Under the pieces are notes generated by a model. The model searched no databases and was not told the origin of the DNA. It saw nothing but the letters and a program-made list of their open reading frames with translations. A stretch of DNA of 64,000 bases, from assembly GCA_964347265.1 (NCBI GenBank), contig CAYFXV010000003.1, positions 3,419 through 67,418 of the forward strand, read 5' to 3'. Of this stretch, positions 10,201 to 17,501 are shown in pieces (positions within the stretch are counted from its first letter, which is position 1; every line of letters starts with the position of its first letter). This stretch comes from CS1-C013 sp964347265. Its GTDB lineage: Archaea; Aenigmatarchaeota; Aenigmatarchaeia; Aenigmatarchaeales; Aenigmatarchaeaceae. The translations under genes were made by a program, and so were the position numbers.

Positions 10201-11701
10201 TATTAATGAGACATATAATACTTGGTCTAAAACAGCTGATGGCAGTGTGTGTGCAAAGGATCAATTTAATGTAACAAGATGGATGAGCGGATCATCACAA
10301 GATGTAGTTTATAACTCTTCAACAAAAGTATTAATAGTTGATAACACAACTGCTGGTATTTATGATACTTTAATATTTAATGAGAGTGGCACAATAAAAA
10401 TTGTTGATATCAACAATCGTAATATAACTCCTATAGATGGTTCAGGTTCATTATACCTTTGGAAAATTGATTTTTGCGGTTATGTTAGATTAATTAATAC
10501 ATCTACTATTGCTCTTCCGACAGGTGGAAACTGGGGAGGACAATATCAAACCAATAAACAATTTGTTGTTCCATATGTTATTAAAAAAGCAGACAATTTA
10601 CAGCCAGGAGTAACAATAAGTGTAAATGGTGTGGCAAAACAAGAATGGGGAGGTTTTGGATTCGAAGAAAAATTAGAAGGAGAGGAAAATTCAAGTTTAA
10701 TTGTTCCAATTGGTAAAAATTATACATTTGCTTCTGTTAATACTGATACAAATGGAGTTGCATTTCTAAAAGTTAATATTTCCCCAAGCGGAAGGTATAA
10801 TCTATTCTGGAAAATAAACATATCTGGTGATGAAGACATAGCCTCATATGAAAGTGGAACAAATGTAGAAATTAAAAAGTTCATGACCAGAGGTGGACCA
10901 GCTTATTGGTTGTCCAAAGGTAAAGTTGATCTATACTGGACAAATAACACAATGGGAGAACCAGATGCTCCAGTATGGGGTGCACACTGTCCTGATCCAG
11001 CTGGTTGTGGTGGAAGTGCTTTTGTGCCATTTGTTTACAATGGGACTGTTACTGAAACTGATACATTTGATTTTATTCAAGACTCCAATATAACAACACC
11101 GTGGTATATTATATGGGCTCCAAATACAAACATGACAAGTATAGACGATGATACTAACATGTCACAGGGCAATGATACAATTAATGATTATGACTCACTC
11201 TATCGTTACATAAACACTAGTTTTGATATTCAATCTACATTTGGTGCAGAGCCAAATACAAGAATTGCTGTGTCCACTTATCGTAATACTAGCACAGGTC
11301 CCACAAATAAAATGACTTTTCTTTTCTATCAACCAGAACCAGAACTTTCACAAATTCAAGAAGTTACAAGCGCAACTGCAATTGCCCATGTTAAAATTTG
11401 TGCAGAAACATTTGACAAGCCACAACCATTGCCAATAGAAGGAGCAAGTATTGTGTTAAAAGCTGAAAAATTCTTGCCAATGCAACCACCCACATTAGAA
11501 TTATTACAGCTTTATGATCCTATTAATGGTAGTGCTGTAAGCAGTGTGTTAACAGGTCCAACAGGTTGTGCTATTGTTAAAGCAGGTCCGGGAGCCTTAG
11601 GCACCTGGCCGATTGGTCAAACTACGTGGATACAAGGCACTATAACAAATGGAACTCAAACAGAAAATGTTTGGGGAGGAGGAGTTTGGTACTCGGGTTG
11701 A
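7259..11701 (+). CDS. large secreted surface protein with Ig-like repeats
   Basis: 1480 residues starting at TTG. A classical signal peptide (KRKYFLSIFMFVLSTFLISRSASA) is followed by many beta-rich segments dense in Asn-x-Ser/Thr sequons, suggesting heavy N-glycosylation. Residues about 573-595 form a Gly/Pro linker (ETGGGPGPGGGGG) splitting the protein in two. Repeated phrases such as GNVNISVTLLPGY and NTDTNGVAFLKVNI resemble Ig-like/carboxypeptidase-regulatory modules. No C-terminal membrane anchor is visible, so retention may rely on the next protein, whose gene starts 5 bases downstream. Likely cell-surface layer or adhesion role. Confidence 0.8.
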   Translation: MKRKYFLSIFMFVLSTFLISRSASAAIYLNAYVTGFTTSGSNITIQGNIQNTTVSDTISGINVTGSVTGSSNSGVTGAPGTFNFNVSAPSAIGDYDMTVTTNSSALPTKTITVHIGNVSSGNITYINKKPPFVAGSTFNINVTLLNSTGDPLVNKSSTDLLKIFSANGQEVSGWTITALDSLSDSNGVIRYSIVIPSDADGPYIIVVEYGSVYSIFSVKSSYIVSVVTHDPSDENEIGFNFAPGSSVSILAKVRDINGNPTTATSVTAYIKAPDSSITTLSLTARDQNTYPGFYNNTFTASQNGNYEVRIDAVVGSSTIQSYTMFNTKSFAVRIESVKEFFMEWGGQAAFKAGDTVALNVIAINLTDDSIIQSPNSLNCSNITVTSMWNTSDNIQFTITNSTSSSQYMITPICKITFTAPSVSGLYGLRANVTIGSTTEITEGFFSVQNYLLKAATVSGMGGEMDFMPMATPGENATISIKAFNLTSNAAIDGTLIQNISVIKIIPLEFKFGATEITSNINYTVTYGSSPYVTLNIPQIIRGPVMVEIRANISGNIVRGSAFFVSSYVSGFLGPVQPETGGGPGPGGGGGPSFLSCTAGVYNFSGTVYETKTNRAANGVSIYSIAEVREEFTGRDVSEYVNLSVTGTTDSNGNVNISVTLLPGYNFEGFYFMILNVTYKGNYDGVPAGFMCRKFNFWPKVMSIGSNQDNWRIAPESGVVINVVNATRLSDKKLVNNQTTISLTRIMNFNPSKGGMSLLVNNTPLTFIFEQTGNITDPTSNNVSFVIYPQNFTLEGSVLSKWPNGFVELQPRVCDSTVGCDVSFGGFQIVPFDAWVEDWQWGGTYYAGQNISANISAKTNVSSIGNFTVKIGRPWEGELQTATIINATKLEDGWNNTNDTGRELWNLTFTIPSTIRKGGAELMITVNSSANTTPGEKTDLHLWLQISKYSVIIPYEEGLGWVDGYAVNNTEAQQQFGWNMTYINETYNTWSKTADGSVCAKDQFNVTRWMSGSSQDVVYNSSTKVLIVDNTTAGIYDTLIFNESGTIKIVDINNRNITPIDGSGSLYLWKIDFCGYVRLINTSTIALPTGGNWGGQYQTNKQFVVPYVIKKADNLQPGVTISVNGVAKQEWGGFGFEEKLEGEENSSLIVPIGKNYTFASVNTDTNGVAFLKVNISPSGRYNLFWKINISGDEDIASYESGTNVEIKKFMTRGGPAYWLSKGKVDLYWTNNTMGEPDAPVWGAHCPDPAGCGGSAFVPFVYNGTVTETDTFDFIQDSNITTPWYIIWAPNTNMTSIDDDTNMSQGNDTINDYDSLYRYINTSFDIQSTFGAEPNTRIAVSTYRNTSTGPTNKMTFLFYQPEPELSQIQEVTSATAIAHVKICAETFDKPQPLPIEGASIVLKAEKFLPMQPPTLELLQLYDPINGSAVSSVLTGPTGCAIVKAGPGALGTWPIGQTTWIQGTITNGTQTENVWGGGVWYSG

Positions 11702-11706
11702 TTTTA

Positions 11707-13239
11707 ATGAACAAAATTTTATTCTTATTAATAATCATAACTTTTCTAGTTTTTACAATACCTGTTTTGGCAACAATAACAGATGTATCAACTAGTGCTT
11801 CTGTAACAAGAGCAACTACAGGAACAAATGTGGTAGTATCCGTTACTACAACATCAAGCGAAAGTGATACAGCTGATATTCGTTTGATAGCTCCGTCAGA
11901 AATTTCAATTTCTGATCCTTCTGCTCAATATTATCCAAGTGTTTCTGTTACAGGACAGGTAACAAAACCCTTCACAATAACAGCGGGAACGTCAGGAACT
12001 TATAGTAATATTTATGGTCAGGCAACACCTACTGGCCAATCTCCTGTTTCTTCAACACCAATAACAATAGTGTTTGAAGATCCCAGTGCACTTACTGTTT
12101 CTGGATCTCCAAGCTCTACTACAAAAAGTCGCAGCGAATCTTTCACATTATCAATTACAATTTCTAATCCTCAGGCAAATGATATAACAACATATTATGC
12201 TTTAACCTGTCCTTCAGAAATTAGCTGTAGCGGAGATCTTACATCTAATACAATTACTGTTAGTTCAAGTTCTTCAACAAATCTTCAATGGACAGCTACA
12301 GTATCTTCGTTAGCAACAGCTGGTGCAAAAACAATAAGTTTTCAATTAGGTGATGCAACAAATGCATTTACAACAACTGTTACTGTTTCTGTTCCTTCAG
12401 ATTCTCCTGGTGGTTCTGGAGCTATTATTGGAGGTGGACCAGTAACCAAAGTTACAGTATCAAAAGGAAATGCAAATATAACAATTCCATCAATAGCAGC
12501 TAATAAAACAGCAGTTGTTTCAATAACAAAAACAGAAGATGTTGCATTTAGACAGATTAATATTTCTGTTGCAAATTCTGTTAACAATATAAAAATAGTT
12601 ATCACTAAAATACCGGGTTTGCCGGCATCTGTAACTCATGAAATTTCTGGAAAAATTTATCATTATATTGAGATTAATAAAGAAAATATAACTGATGTAA
12701 ATGTTAACAAAATTTATATTAAATTTGCTGTTAATAAAACGTGGTTAACAGATAACAATGTTGATGCTTTAAACATTGCCCTTTATAGATGGAATAATGG
12801 CCAGTGGAATGAATTAGAAACTGACTATGTTAGTGAAGACGTTTCCGAAGTGTTTTATCAGGCAGAATCTCCTGGATTCTCCTATTTCTTAATTGGAACC
12901 AAAGGAGGTGCACCTGCTGCGCCTACTGGAGCAGCTATTGCCTGCAAAGAAAGTTGGTCTTGTACAGGTTGGTCTTCATGTATCAACAACCAACAAACAA
13001 GAACATGTACAGATTCAAACAACTGTGGAACAACTGTTAAAAAGCCTGCTGAATCACAAATATGCGAAGTAGGAAAAGCAGAATTCGGAATTACAATAAC
13101 TTCTATTTTAACTTATTTAGCAATAATTGTTATAGCAATAGTAATTTGTGTTTTCATTTTCTTACAAAGAGCTAAAATAAGTGGTTTTTTGAGAAGTTCA
13201 AATAAAAGCACAAAAAAAAAGAATAAAAAAGGAACTTAG
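11707..13239 (+). CDS. surface protein with PGF-pre-PGF and TSP1-like domains
   Basis: 511 residues from ATG 11707; the longer frame from 11626 overlaps the upstream gene and hides the signal peptide (MNKILFLLIIITFLVF). Middle: a PGF-pre-PGF domain (about 260-395, with VNKTWLTDNNVDALNIALYR and SPGFSYFLIG). Next comes a Cys-rich thrombospondin-1-like module (WSCTGWSSCINNQQTRTC, then DSNNC). A C-terminal transmembrane helix and a Lys-rich tail (KSTKKKNKKGT) follow. The topology is that of a membrane-anchored exported protein. It lies 5 bases after the giant surface protein, so the two are probably co-transcribed and co-assembled. Confidence 0.85.
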   Translation: MNKILFLLIIITFLVFTIPVLATITDVSTSASVTRATTGTNVVVSVTTTSSESDTADIRLIAPSEISISDPSAQYYPSVSVTGQVTKPFTITAGTSGTYSNIYGQATPTGQSPVSSTPITIVFEDPSALTVSGSPSSTTKSRSESFTLSITISNPQANDITTYYALTCPSEISCSGDLTSNTITVSSSSSTNLQWTATVSSLATAGAKTISFQLGDATNAFTTTVTVSVPSDSPGGSGAIIGGGPVTKVTVSKGNANITIPSIAANKTAVVSITKTEDVAFRQINISVANSVNNIKIVITKIPGLPASVTHEISGKIYHYIEINKENITDVNVNKIYIKFAVNKTWLTDNNVDALNIALYRWNNGQWNELETDYVSEDVSEVFYQAESPGFSYFLIGTKGGAPAAPTGAAIACKESWSCTGWSSCINNQQTRTCTDSNNCGTTVKKPAESQICEVGKAEFGITITSILTYLAIIVIAIVICVFIFLQRAKISGFLRSSNKSTKKKNKKGT

Positions 13240-13290
13240 TAAAGAAATCGAAGAAATTGAATAACTCTTAAATCCTCATTTCTGCTCCCT

Positions 13291-13360
13291 GCTAATTTGT
13301 GAAGAAAATTAGCCTCGAGAGGGGCTCTAATAAAAAAGACAACCTGCGGTTTTCTTCTTT
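13291..13360. terminator. hairpins followed by T-rich tract
   Basis: GCTAATTT at 13291 pairs with AAATTAGC (13306-13313). A second hairpin AACC-TGC-GGTT (13341-13351) runs into TTTCTTCTTT. The site lies between the convergent surface-protein genes and the DUF4177-like gene, where a transcript end is expected. It also overlaps the tRNA-Thr-like repeat at 13311. Confidence 0.5.
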
Positions 13361-13385
13361 AATCATCTTTCCCTTCATGACTTAT

Positions 13386-13541
13386 CTAACTCCCTTTTTC
13401 GAAAAGCAAGTAATGTTTAATTCAAATATCACGTCCAGTCGCTTGGTATGTATGAAGCTTCCAACCTTTATTTTGCCATTCAGAAATTGTTTTACCGACA
13501 TCTCCATGATTACCAAGTTGCACACACATAAACTCTTTCAT
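13386..13541 (-). pseudogene. DUF4177-like small protein interrupted by an in-frame TGA
   Basis: ATG 13541 has a strong GGAGGT ribosome binding site. The frame reads MKEFMCVQLGNHGDVGK, then SEWQNKGWKLHTYQATGRDI, then TGA at 13422-13424. Without any frame change it continues IKHYLLFEKGS to TAG at 13386. GWxLHTYQ followed by a terminal HYLLFE is the pattern of DUF4177 proteins, so the stop falls inside the domain. Either a nonsense mutation, a sequencing error or readthrough. TGA ends other genes here, so genome-wide reassignment is excluded. Probably last gene of the glycosylase operon. Confidence 0.6.
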
Positions 13542-13578
13542 TTTTATACCTCCATTATTTTTACATAACAACACTTCT

Positions 13579-13983
13579 CTAATTCTTATTGATAATAAAT
13601 ATAGGATTTACTTCTATCTCCTTTACTTTAACAATTTCTATATATCTTTTAGAGTCCCTTTTCTTAAGTTTATTTTTAAGGTCTTCAAAATCAGAAACAA
13701 CCTCTTTTTTAGGAATTTTTATTTTGTTTTTTGTAAAGCTTTTTTCAATTTTTCTTTTATTAAATTTATAACATCTTTTTTCAGATTCTTCCAAAACATA
13801 AAGAAGATAAGTGTTAACAGCAGCAACAGGATTCTTATGGGTTTTAAATTTATTTAATTGGGGGTGATTTCTCCAACCTTTGGTTTTACCTTTAAGCACT
13901 TTTCTAGCTAGTAAGGTTTCTCTCCATAATGCAACTAATCCTTTACAATCTAGATATTTGGGGTGAACAATCCAAACTCTCAT
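13579..13983 (-). CDS. pyrimidine dimer DNA glycosylase (endonuclease V-like)
   Basis: About 134 residues of the Pyr_excise family: MRVWIVHPKYLDCKGLVALW, then RETLLARKVLKGKTKGWRNHPQL and KFKTHKNPVAAVNTYLL, all conserved landmarks. The family excises UV-induced pyrimidine dimers using the N-terminal amine, so the true start matters. I chose ATG 13983, which overlaps the upstream stop as ATGA, rather than 13995. It lies in one operon with the DUF523-DUF1722 protein, a family often found with photolyase. Confidence 0.85.
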   Translation of the reverse strand: MRVWIVHPKYLDCKGLVALWRETLLARKVLKGKTKGWRNHPQLNKFKTHKNPVAAVNTYLLYVLEESEKRCYKFNKRKIEKSFTKNKIKIPKKEVVSDFEDLKNKLKKRDSKRYIEIVKVKEIEVNPIFIINKN

Positions 13984-14861
13984 GTTTTTCTCCAATAATC
14001 TTTATTTCTATCTTCCTCGACATCAGCTACTAGTCCTTCAGGATATATGTTGAAGAATGTTTTTTCAAGTAACCTCTTATCATTTATTAATATCTTAGAA
14101 ACTTCTTTTAAAGTCTCAAAACTTATCCTATTTTTCTTGTATTTCTCTAGTATTTGTTCTTTTTCTCCAATAAGTTTTCTGAAAAATATATATATTTCTT
14201 CACTAGATGGAGGTTTTGACATTATCTGTTTAATTATTTCAAAATAATCTTTTTTACTGATGTCCAATTTTTTTGATAGTTTTGAATTATAAAATTCAAA
14301 TATTAATTTATTTTTTTCTTGAAATTCCTCTAACCTATTTAGTTTTACCGCATTTCTATATCTTGCAAATAAAAATAATTTTGTTAGAAAATGTTCTCTT
14401 ATTTTTTTGTTTCTTAATCTATCATCCTCTTCAATTGGATACCCTTTATATATTTCTGCAATCCTGCTTGCAAAAAATCCTCCGCATTTATCAATAACTG
14501 GAGAGCCTTTCATTCCAGAATAAACTTTAATTCCGGTAATTCCCATAGTTGGAGATTTTGATTTGAATATGAATCCATCAACATCTTTTAATCCATTTAT
14601 GAATTTTTGTGAAAAACTATTAATATCATCTGTAACATCTCTGTTGGTTTTGTGTTGTATTAGTCTGTATTCATTTCCTACCTTAACAATCCGTATGGGT
14701 TCTCTTGGCACCCCCAAGCCTATCTCGTATTCAGGGCATACTTTTATGAATTCTACAAAAGGTTTTAAATCCCTAATAATTTTTGATGGAATAGACTGTC
14801 CATTGTATCTGACTTTTTCAAATTCTAGACATGCACTAATCAGTAATATCGGTCTTATTAT
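13980..14861 (-). CDS. DUF523-DUF1722 (YbgA-like) protein, start codon unclear
   Basis: The C-terminal half is DUF1722; the N-terminal half is DUF523, a TudS-related domain. The conserved DUF523 start, LLISACLEFEKVRYNG, then VCPEYEIGLGVPREPIRIV, is encoded upstream of TTG 14717, in the same frame, back to about 14861. No ATG, GTG or TTG exists between the last upstream stop and this domain. ATA 14861 follows GGTGAT and may be the start, or a one-base indel separates it from ATG 14881. Conserved Cys residues in SACLEF and VCPEYE fit an iron-sulfur site. Function unproven. Confidence 0.8.
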   Translation of the reverse strand: MIRPILLISACLEFEKVRYNGQSIPSKIIRDLKPFVEFIKVCPEYEIGLGVPREPIRIVKVGNEYRLIQHKTNRDVTDDINSFSQKFINGLKDVDGFIFKSKSPTMGITGIKVYSGMKGSPVIDKCGGFFASRIAEIYKGYPIEEDDRLRNKKIREHFLTKLFLFARYRNAVKLNRLEEFQEKNKLIFEFYNSKLSKKLDISKKDYFEIIKQIMSKPPSSEEIYIFFRKLIGEKEQILEKYKKNRISFETLKEVSKILINDKRLLEKTFFNIYPEGLVADVEEDRNKDYWRKT

Positions 14862-14883
14862 GTTATCACCATTTCTTTCATAT

Positions 14884-15540
14884 TTATCGCTTTTTTCTTT
14901 TCTTAATAAATCTAAAAATAATATACACTATAGCAATTATTACAACGATTATTACAACTAAAAACAATCCAATTAAGTTAAAGAATGCAGTATAAGCTGG
15001 TTTCCCGAAAAATTCCTCTTTTAGTCTAGGAAGAGTTATTATTGTATTTATGAATTCATCCAAAGGAAATTCCTCTTTTTCTCCTACTACAAGAACATAT
15101 TTTCCATCATTATCTTGACTGAAAACTTCAATAATATAAATTCCTTTTTCTGCAGTTGTTTTAAGTTCGGGTCCTTGATAATATGAATCTCCTCCAAATT
15201 CTTCATAATAATATGTCCACTCATAATCTGTGCCATTAAGAAAATATTCGATTTCTTCGTGTTCTTCTTCATGCTCATGCTCTAATATAATTTTAACAGA
15301 AACATCCTTATCTATATCTTTAATATCTGGAACCAAAATTCCAAAATAAAGATTAAATTGTTTATCGGAATTAATTTGATAATAATCAGAATTTCCTTTA
15401 AGATTACCATAAAAAGCTTGAGAAACCTCGGGGTTTCTAATTAAAGTAAATTGTTCAGAAACTAATCTAGGTTGATGAGCAAAAACAATATCTGAAATAA
15501 ATAGTAAAAAAATTAAAGACAATAAAAAGAATCTTTTCAT
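14884..15540 (-). CDS. membrane-anchored extracellular protein, His/Glu-rich
   Basis: 218 residues: signal peptide (MKRFFLLSLIFLLFISDIVFA), an outer domain of about 160 residues, one transmembrane helix (about 185-210) and a basic cytosolic tail FIKKRKKR. The loop EHEHEEEHEE (about 88-97) could bind metal. I do not recognise the family. Its stop lies 3 bases before the ATG of the DUF523-DUF1722 region, so the genes may be co-transcribed. Confidence 0.7.
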   Translation of the reverse strand: MKRFFLLSLIFLLFISDIVFAHQPRLVSEQFTLIRNPEVSQAFYGNLKGNSDYYQINSDKQFNLYFGILVPDIKDIDKDVSVKIILEHEHEEEHEEIEYFLNGTDYEWTYYYEEFGGDSYYQGPELKTTAEKGIYIIEVFSQDNDGKYVLVVGEKEEFPLDEFINTIITLPRLKEEFFGKPAYTAFFNLIGLFLVVIIVVIIAIVYIIFRFIKKRKKR

Positions 15541-15594
15541 ATTTAGAGTTTTGTTTTAAAGTTTAAAAATATAGTAAAATCAGGATTTAGGGGT

Positions 15595-16161
15595 TTATTT
15601 TTGAACTTGTCTACACTCATTATCTATACACTTTATTGTCAAGTGACCTGCTATTCCAGTGCAAAAATCAGGACATTGCTTGCTTTCATCAACATATTTT
15701 TCGTTTCCATAAAAACAATCTCCTGTCCTTATATGAACTCCGCAACTGCAGTCTGCATCAACATTGCAATATTTTTCTTCTGTAACTTCAGAACAATCGC
15801 CTTCTAGATAAAATGCAACATTCGGGTTCATGCAAGCAAAACAAGAATTCGAATAGGTTCTTGCATCATTGCCGCAAACTGGTTTGTATATCTCTATGCA
15901 TGCATCGACGTTTCTGGATTCATCCGAACATTTGTATCTTGTTCTGTTTGTGTCGTAAGGAAAGCATGGATTGGGCTGTATAATATTTCCATTATCGTCA
16001 GTATAGGTACAACCTCCTCCAATGTGTCCTGGAATACAGTCTATGCAAATAGCTTCTGGTTGTTTGGAGGTATTAATATAAAATGCAATTAATATCAAAA
16101 CTATTAGTATAAACAAAAGCATTTCAATATTTTTAATCATTTTTTCACTATTTTTTTTCAT
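15595..16161 (-). CDS. membrane-anchored Kazal-domain protein
   Basis: A short basic N-terminus is followed by one hydrophobic helix (FILIVLILIAFYI) and a Cys-rich outside region. A Kazal-like module reads CIEIYKPVCGND, then TYSNSCFACMNP and LEGDC, matching the family PVCG/TY.N.C.A pattern. A second Cys cluster follows (YCNVDADCSCG, CPDFC). Kazal domains inhibit serine proteases; here the role is unknown. ATG 16161 is used; ATG 16140, with AGTGA upstream, is an alternative. It overlaps the small gene upstream. Confidence 0.75.
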   Translation of the reverse strand: MKKNSEKMIKNIEMLLFILIVLILIAFYINTSKQPEAICIDCIPGHIGGGCTYTDDNGNIIQPNPCFPYDTNRTRYKCSDESRNVDACIEIYKPVCGNDARTYSNSCFACMNPNVAFYLEGDCSEVTEEKYCNVDADCSCGVHIRTGDCFYGNEKYVDESKQCPDFCTGIAGHLTIKCIDNECRQVQK

Positions 16162-16324
16162 TAAAACCAATAAAAAAAAACCCGATTCCTAAAATAAACG
16201 AAACGAGCGCAAACATAAATGGAAAAAAAGCATCAAATTTTAGGAAATAAGGAATTACGAAAAATGCAATAGACACTATAATCAATATACTTCCAACAGC
16301 AAGACTATAAGTACGTTTATTCAT
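16148..16324 (-). CDS. 58-residue two-helix membrane protein
   Basis: Read by hand: ATG 16324 to TAG 16148. It has a basic start MNKRTYS and two hydrophobic helices joined by KFDAFFP. The end overlaps the start of the Kazal-domain gene, so translation may be coupled. No family recognised. Low complexity argues some caution. Confidence 0.5.
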   Translation of the reverse strand: MNKRTYSLAVGSILIIVSIAFFVIPYFLKFDAFFPFMFALVSFILGIGFFFIGFNEKK

Positions 16325-16423
16325 TATATTTATTTTGTAAATTAAACTTTATAAATTTTCTAGCTTAGAAAATGTCATATATATTTTTCATGGTGTTATT
16401 TTTATCTAGGTAGAGAAAATTTA

Positions 16424-16591
16424 TTATTCTTTTATTTTCCATTTTGTTTTTATATAATTTGCCATTGTTTTGGCTAATTTTCTTGTTCTGGTTAGTCTAT
16501 GAATATCTTTACCTTCTGCTGAACAAGTTTCACAAAAACGTAATAATTTATCTTCTATATATTCATCTATTTTCATTCTTGGTTTTCCCAT
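16424..16591 (-). CDS. 55-residue basic protein with CxxC
   Basis: Read by hand: ATG 16591 to TAA 16424. It begins MGKPRMKIDEYIEDKLLRF, then CETCSAEGKDIHR, and ends in a basic helix. The CETC pair plus a histidine could make a small zinc or redox site, but four clear ligands are not present. Codon use resembles the neighbouring genes. Family unknown. Confidence 0.5.
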   Translation of the reverse strand: MGKPRMKIDEYIEDKLLRFCETCSAEGKDIHRLTRTRKLAKTMANYIKTKWKIKE

Positions 16592-16659
16592 GTCTAAAAT
16601 ATAGAAAAGCTAGAACAAAAATCTATCTTATTCTGAAGTTTAAAAATATTAAAATATTG

Positions 16660-16781
16660 AGCCTCGAGAGGGATTCGAACCCTCGACCTACTGCTTACAT
16701 GCCCTCATTGCGGTAACTCCTTGAGACCAAAAAAATCATTGGGATACAAGGCAGTCGCTCTACCAGCTGAGCTATCGAGGC
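16660..16781 (-). tRNA. tRNA-Thr (anticodon UGU) with a 49-base intron
   Basis: Exons 16781-16745 and 16695-16660. Acceptor GCCTCGA/TCGAGGC, anticodon stem ACTGC/GCAGT, spliced loop CTTGTAA, T-arm GAGGG-TTCGAAT-CCCTC. The intron (16696-16744) contains CAAGG, which can pair with CCTTG beside the anticodon. The discriminator is T. The 3' end sequence recurs at 13311-13323. Confidence 0.9.
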
Positions 16782-16821
16782 ATATTCAATATATAAGTCT
16801 TTATTTTAAAAATATTAACTT

Positions 16822-17499
16822 ATGGGAATATCAGTTGTAGTCTGCGCTAAAAATGAGGAAAAATACATAGAAGATTGTTTGAAATATTTAAAAAATCAAA
16901 CTTTAAAACCAGAAATAGTAGTAGTAGATGGCCATTCAACTGATAAAACTTTTTCTATAGCAAAAAAGTATGCTGATAAGGTTGTTAAAGACAATAAAAA
17001 AGGAATTGGAGATGCAAGAAATTTGGGTTGGAAAACTGCTAGAGAAGACATAGTAGCTTATTGTGATGCAGATTGTTTACCACCAAAAAACTGGGTAGAA
17101 AAAATATCAAAACTTATGAAGAATAACATATGCATTTCTGGTCCACTTTATCCTTATGACGGAGACAGTTTAATGAAAATACATTTTAAAGTATGGACGA
17201 ATCTTGTCACCAGGTTTTTCTCTTCATTAGGTTTTCACTACATTTGGGGACCCAACATGATCTTTAAAAAACATATTCTTAAAAAACATTCTTTTAGAGT
17301 AAATTTTTTAGAAGACTATGAACTATCTAAAAGAATTAGAAGAGTTGGTAAAATAAAAATTTTAAAAGATATCACAATGCCTGTATCTATTAGACATCTT
17401 AAACATGGTTTTTTCTTAAGTGTATTAAAATACTATGGTTCAAACTACCTTAGAATAAAATTAAAACGAAAACAAAAAATTGGAGATTATTGGAAATAA
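16822..17499 (+). CDS. glycosyltransferase, GT2 family
   Basis: 225 residues: ISVVVCAKNEEKYIEDCLKYL nucleotide-binding start, VVDGHSTDKT, GDARNLGW, the DXD-type YCDADC (about 83-88) and the late FLEDYELSKRIRR. No transmembrane helices, so it is cytosolic or peripheral. It probably adds a sugar to a lipid or protein-linked glycan; with the GT at 5244 it may serve the glycosylated surface proteins. A TATA-like TATATAAG lies about 28 bases before ATG, which suggests a leaderless transcript. Confidence 0.88.
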   Translation: MGISVVVCAKNEEKYIEDCLKYLKNQTLKPEIVVVDGHSTDKTFSIAKKYADKVVKDNKKGIGDARNLGWKTAREDIVAYCDADCLPPKNWVEKISKLMKNNICISGPLYPYDGDSLMKIHFKVWTNLVTRFFSSLGFHYIWGPNMIFKKHILKKHSFRVNFLEDYELSKRIRRVGKIKILKDITMPVSIRHLKHGFFLSVLKYYGSNYLRIKLKRKQKIGDYWK

Positions 17500-17501
17500 T
17501 A

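Noticed and set aside
11626..11706. Longer start for the PGF-pre-PGF protein
   Set aside because: It overlaps the upstream gene and places the signal peptide inside the protein; ATG 11707 starts directly at the signal peptide.
13422..13424. Genome-wide UGA recoding
   Set aside because: Other clear genes, for example purA and the large surface protein, end at TGA, and Trp is encoded by TGG throughout.
13299..13568. 89-codon plus-strand frame
   Set aside because: It is antisense to the DUF4177-like frame, which has the ribosome binding site and family motifs.
16444..16716. 90-codon plus-strand frame running into tRNA-Thr
   Set aside because: It overlaps the tRNA gene and is antisense to the CxxC micro-protein.
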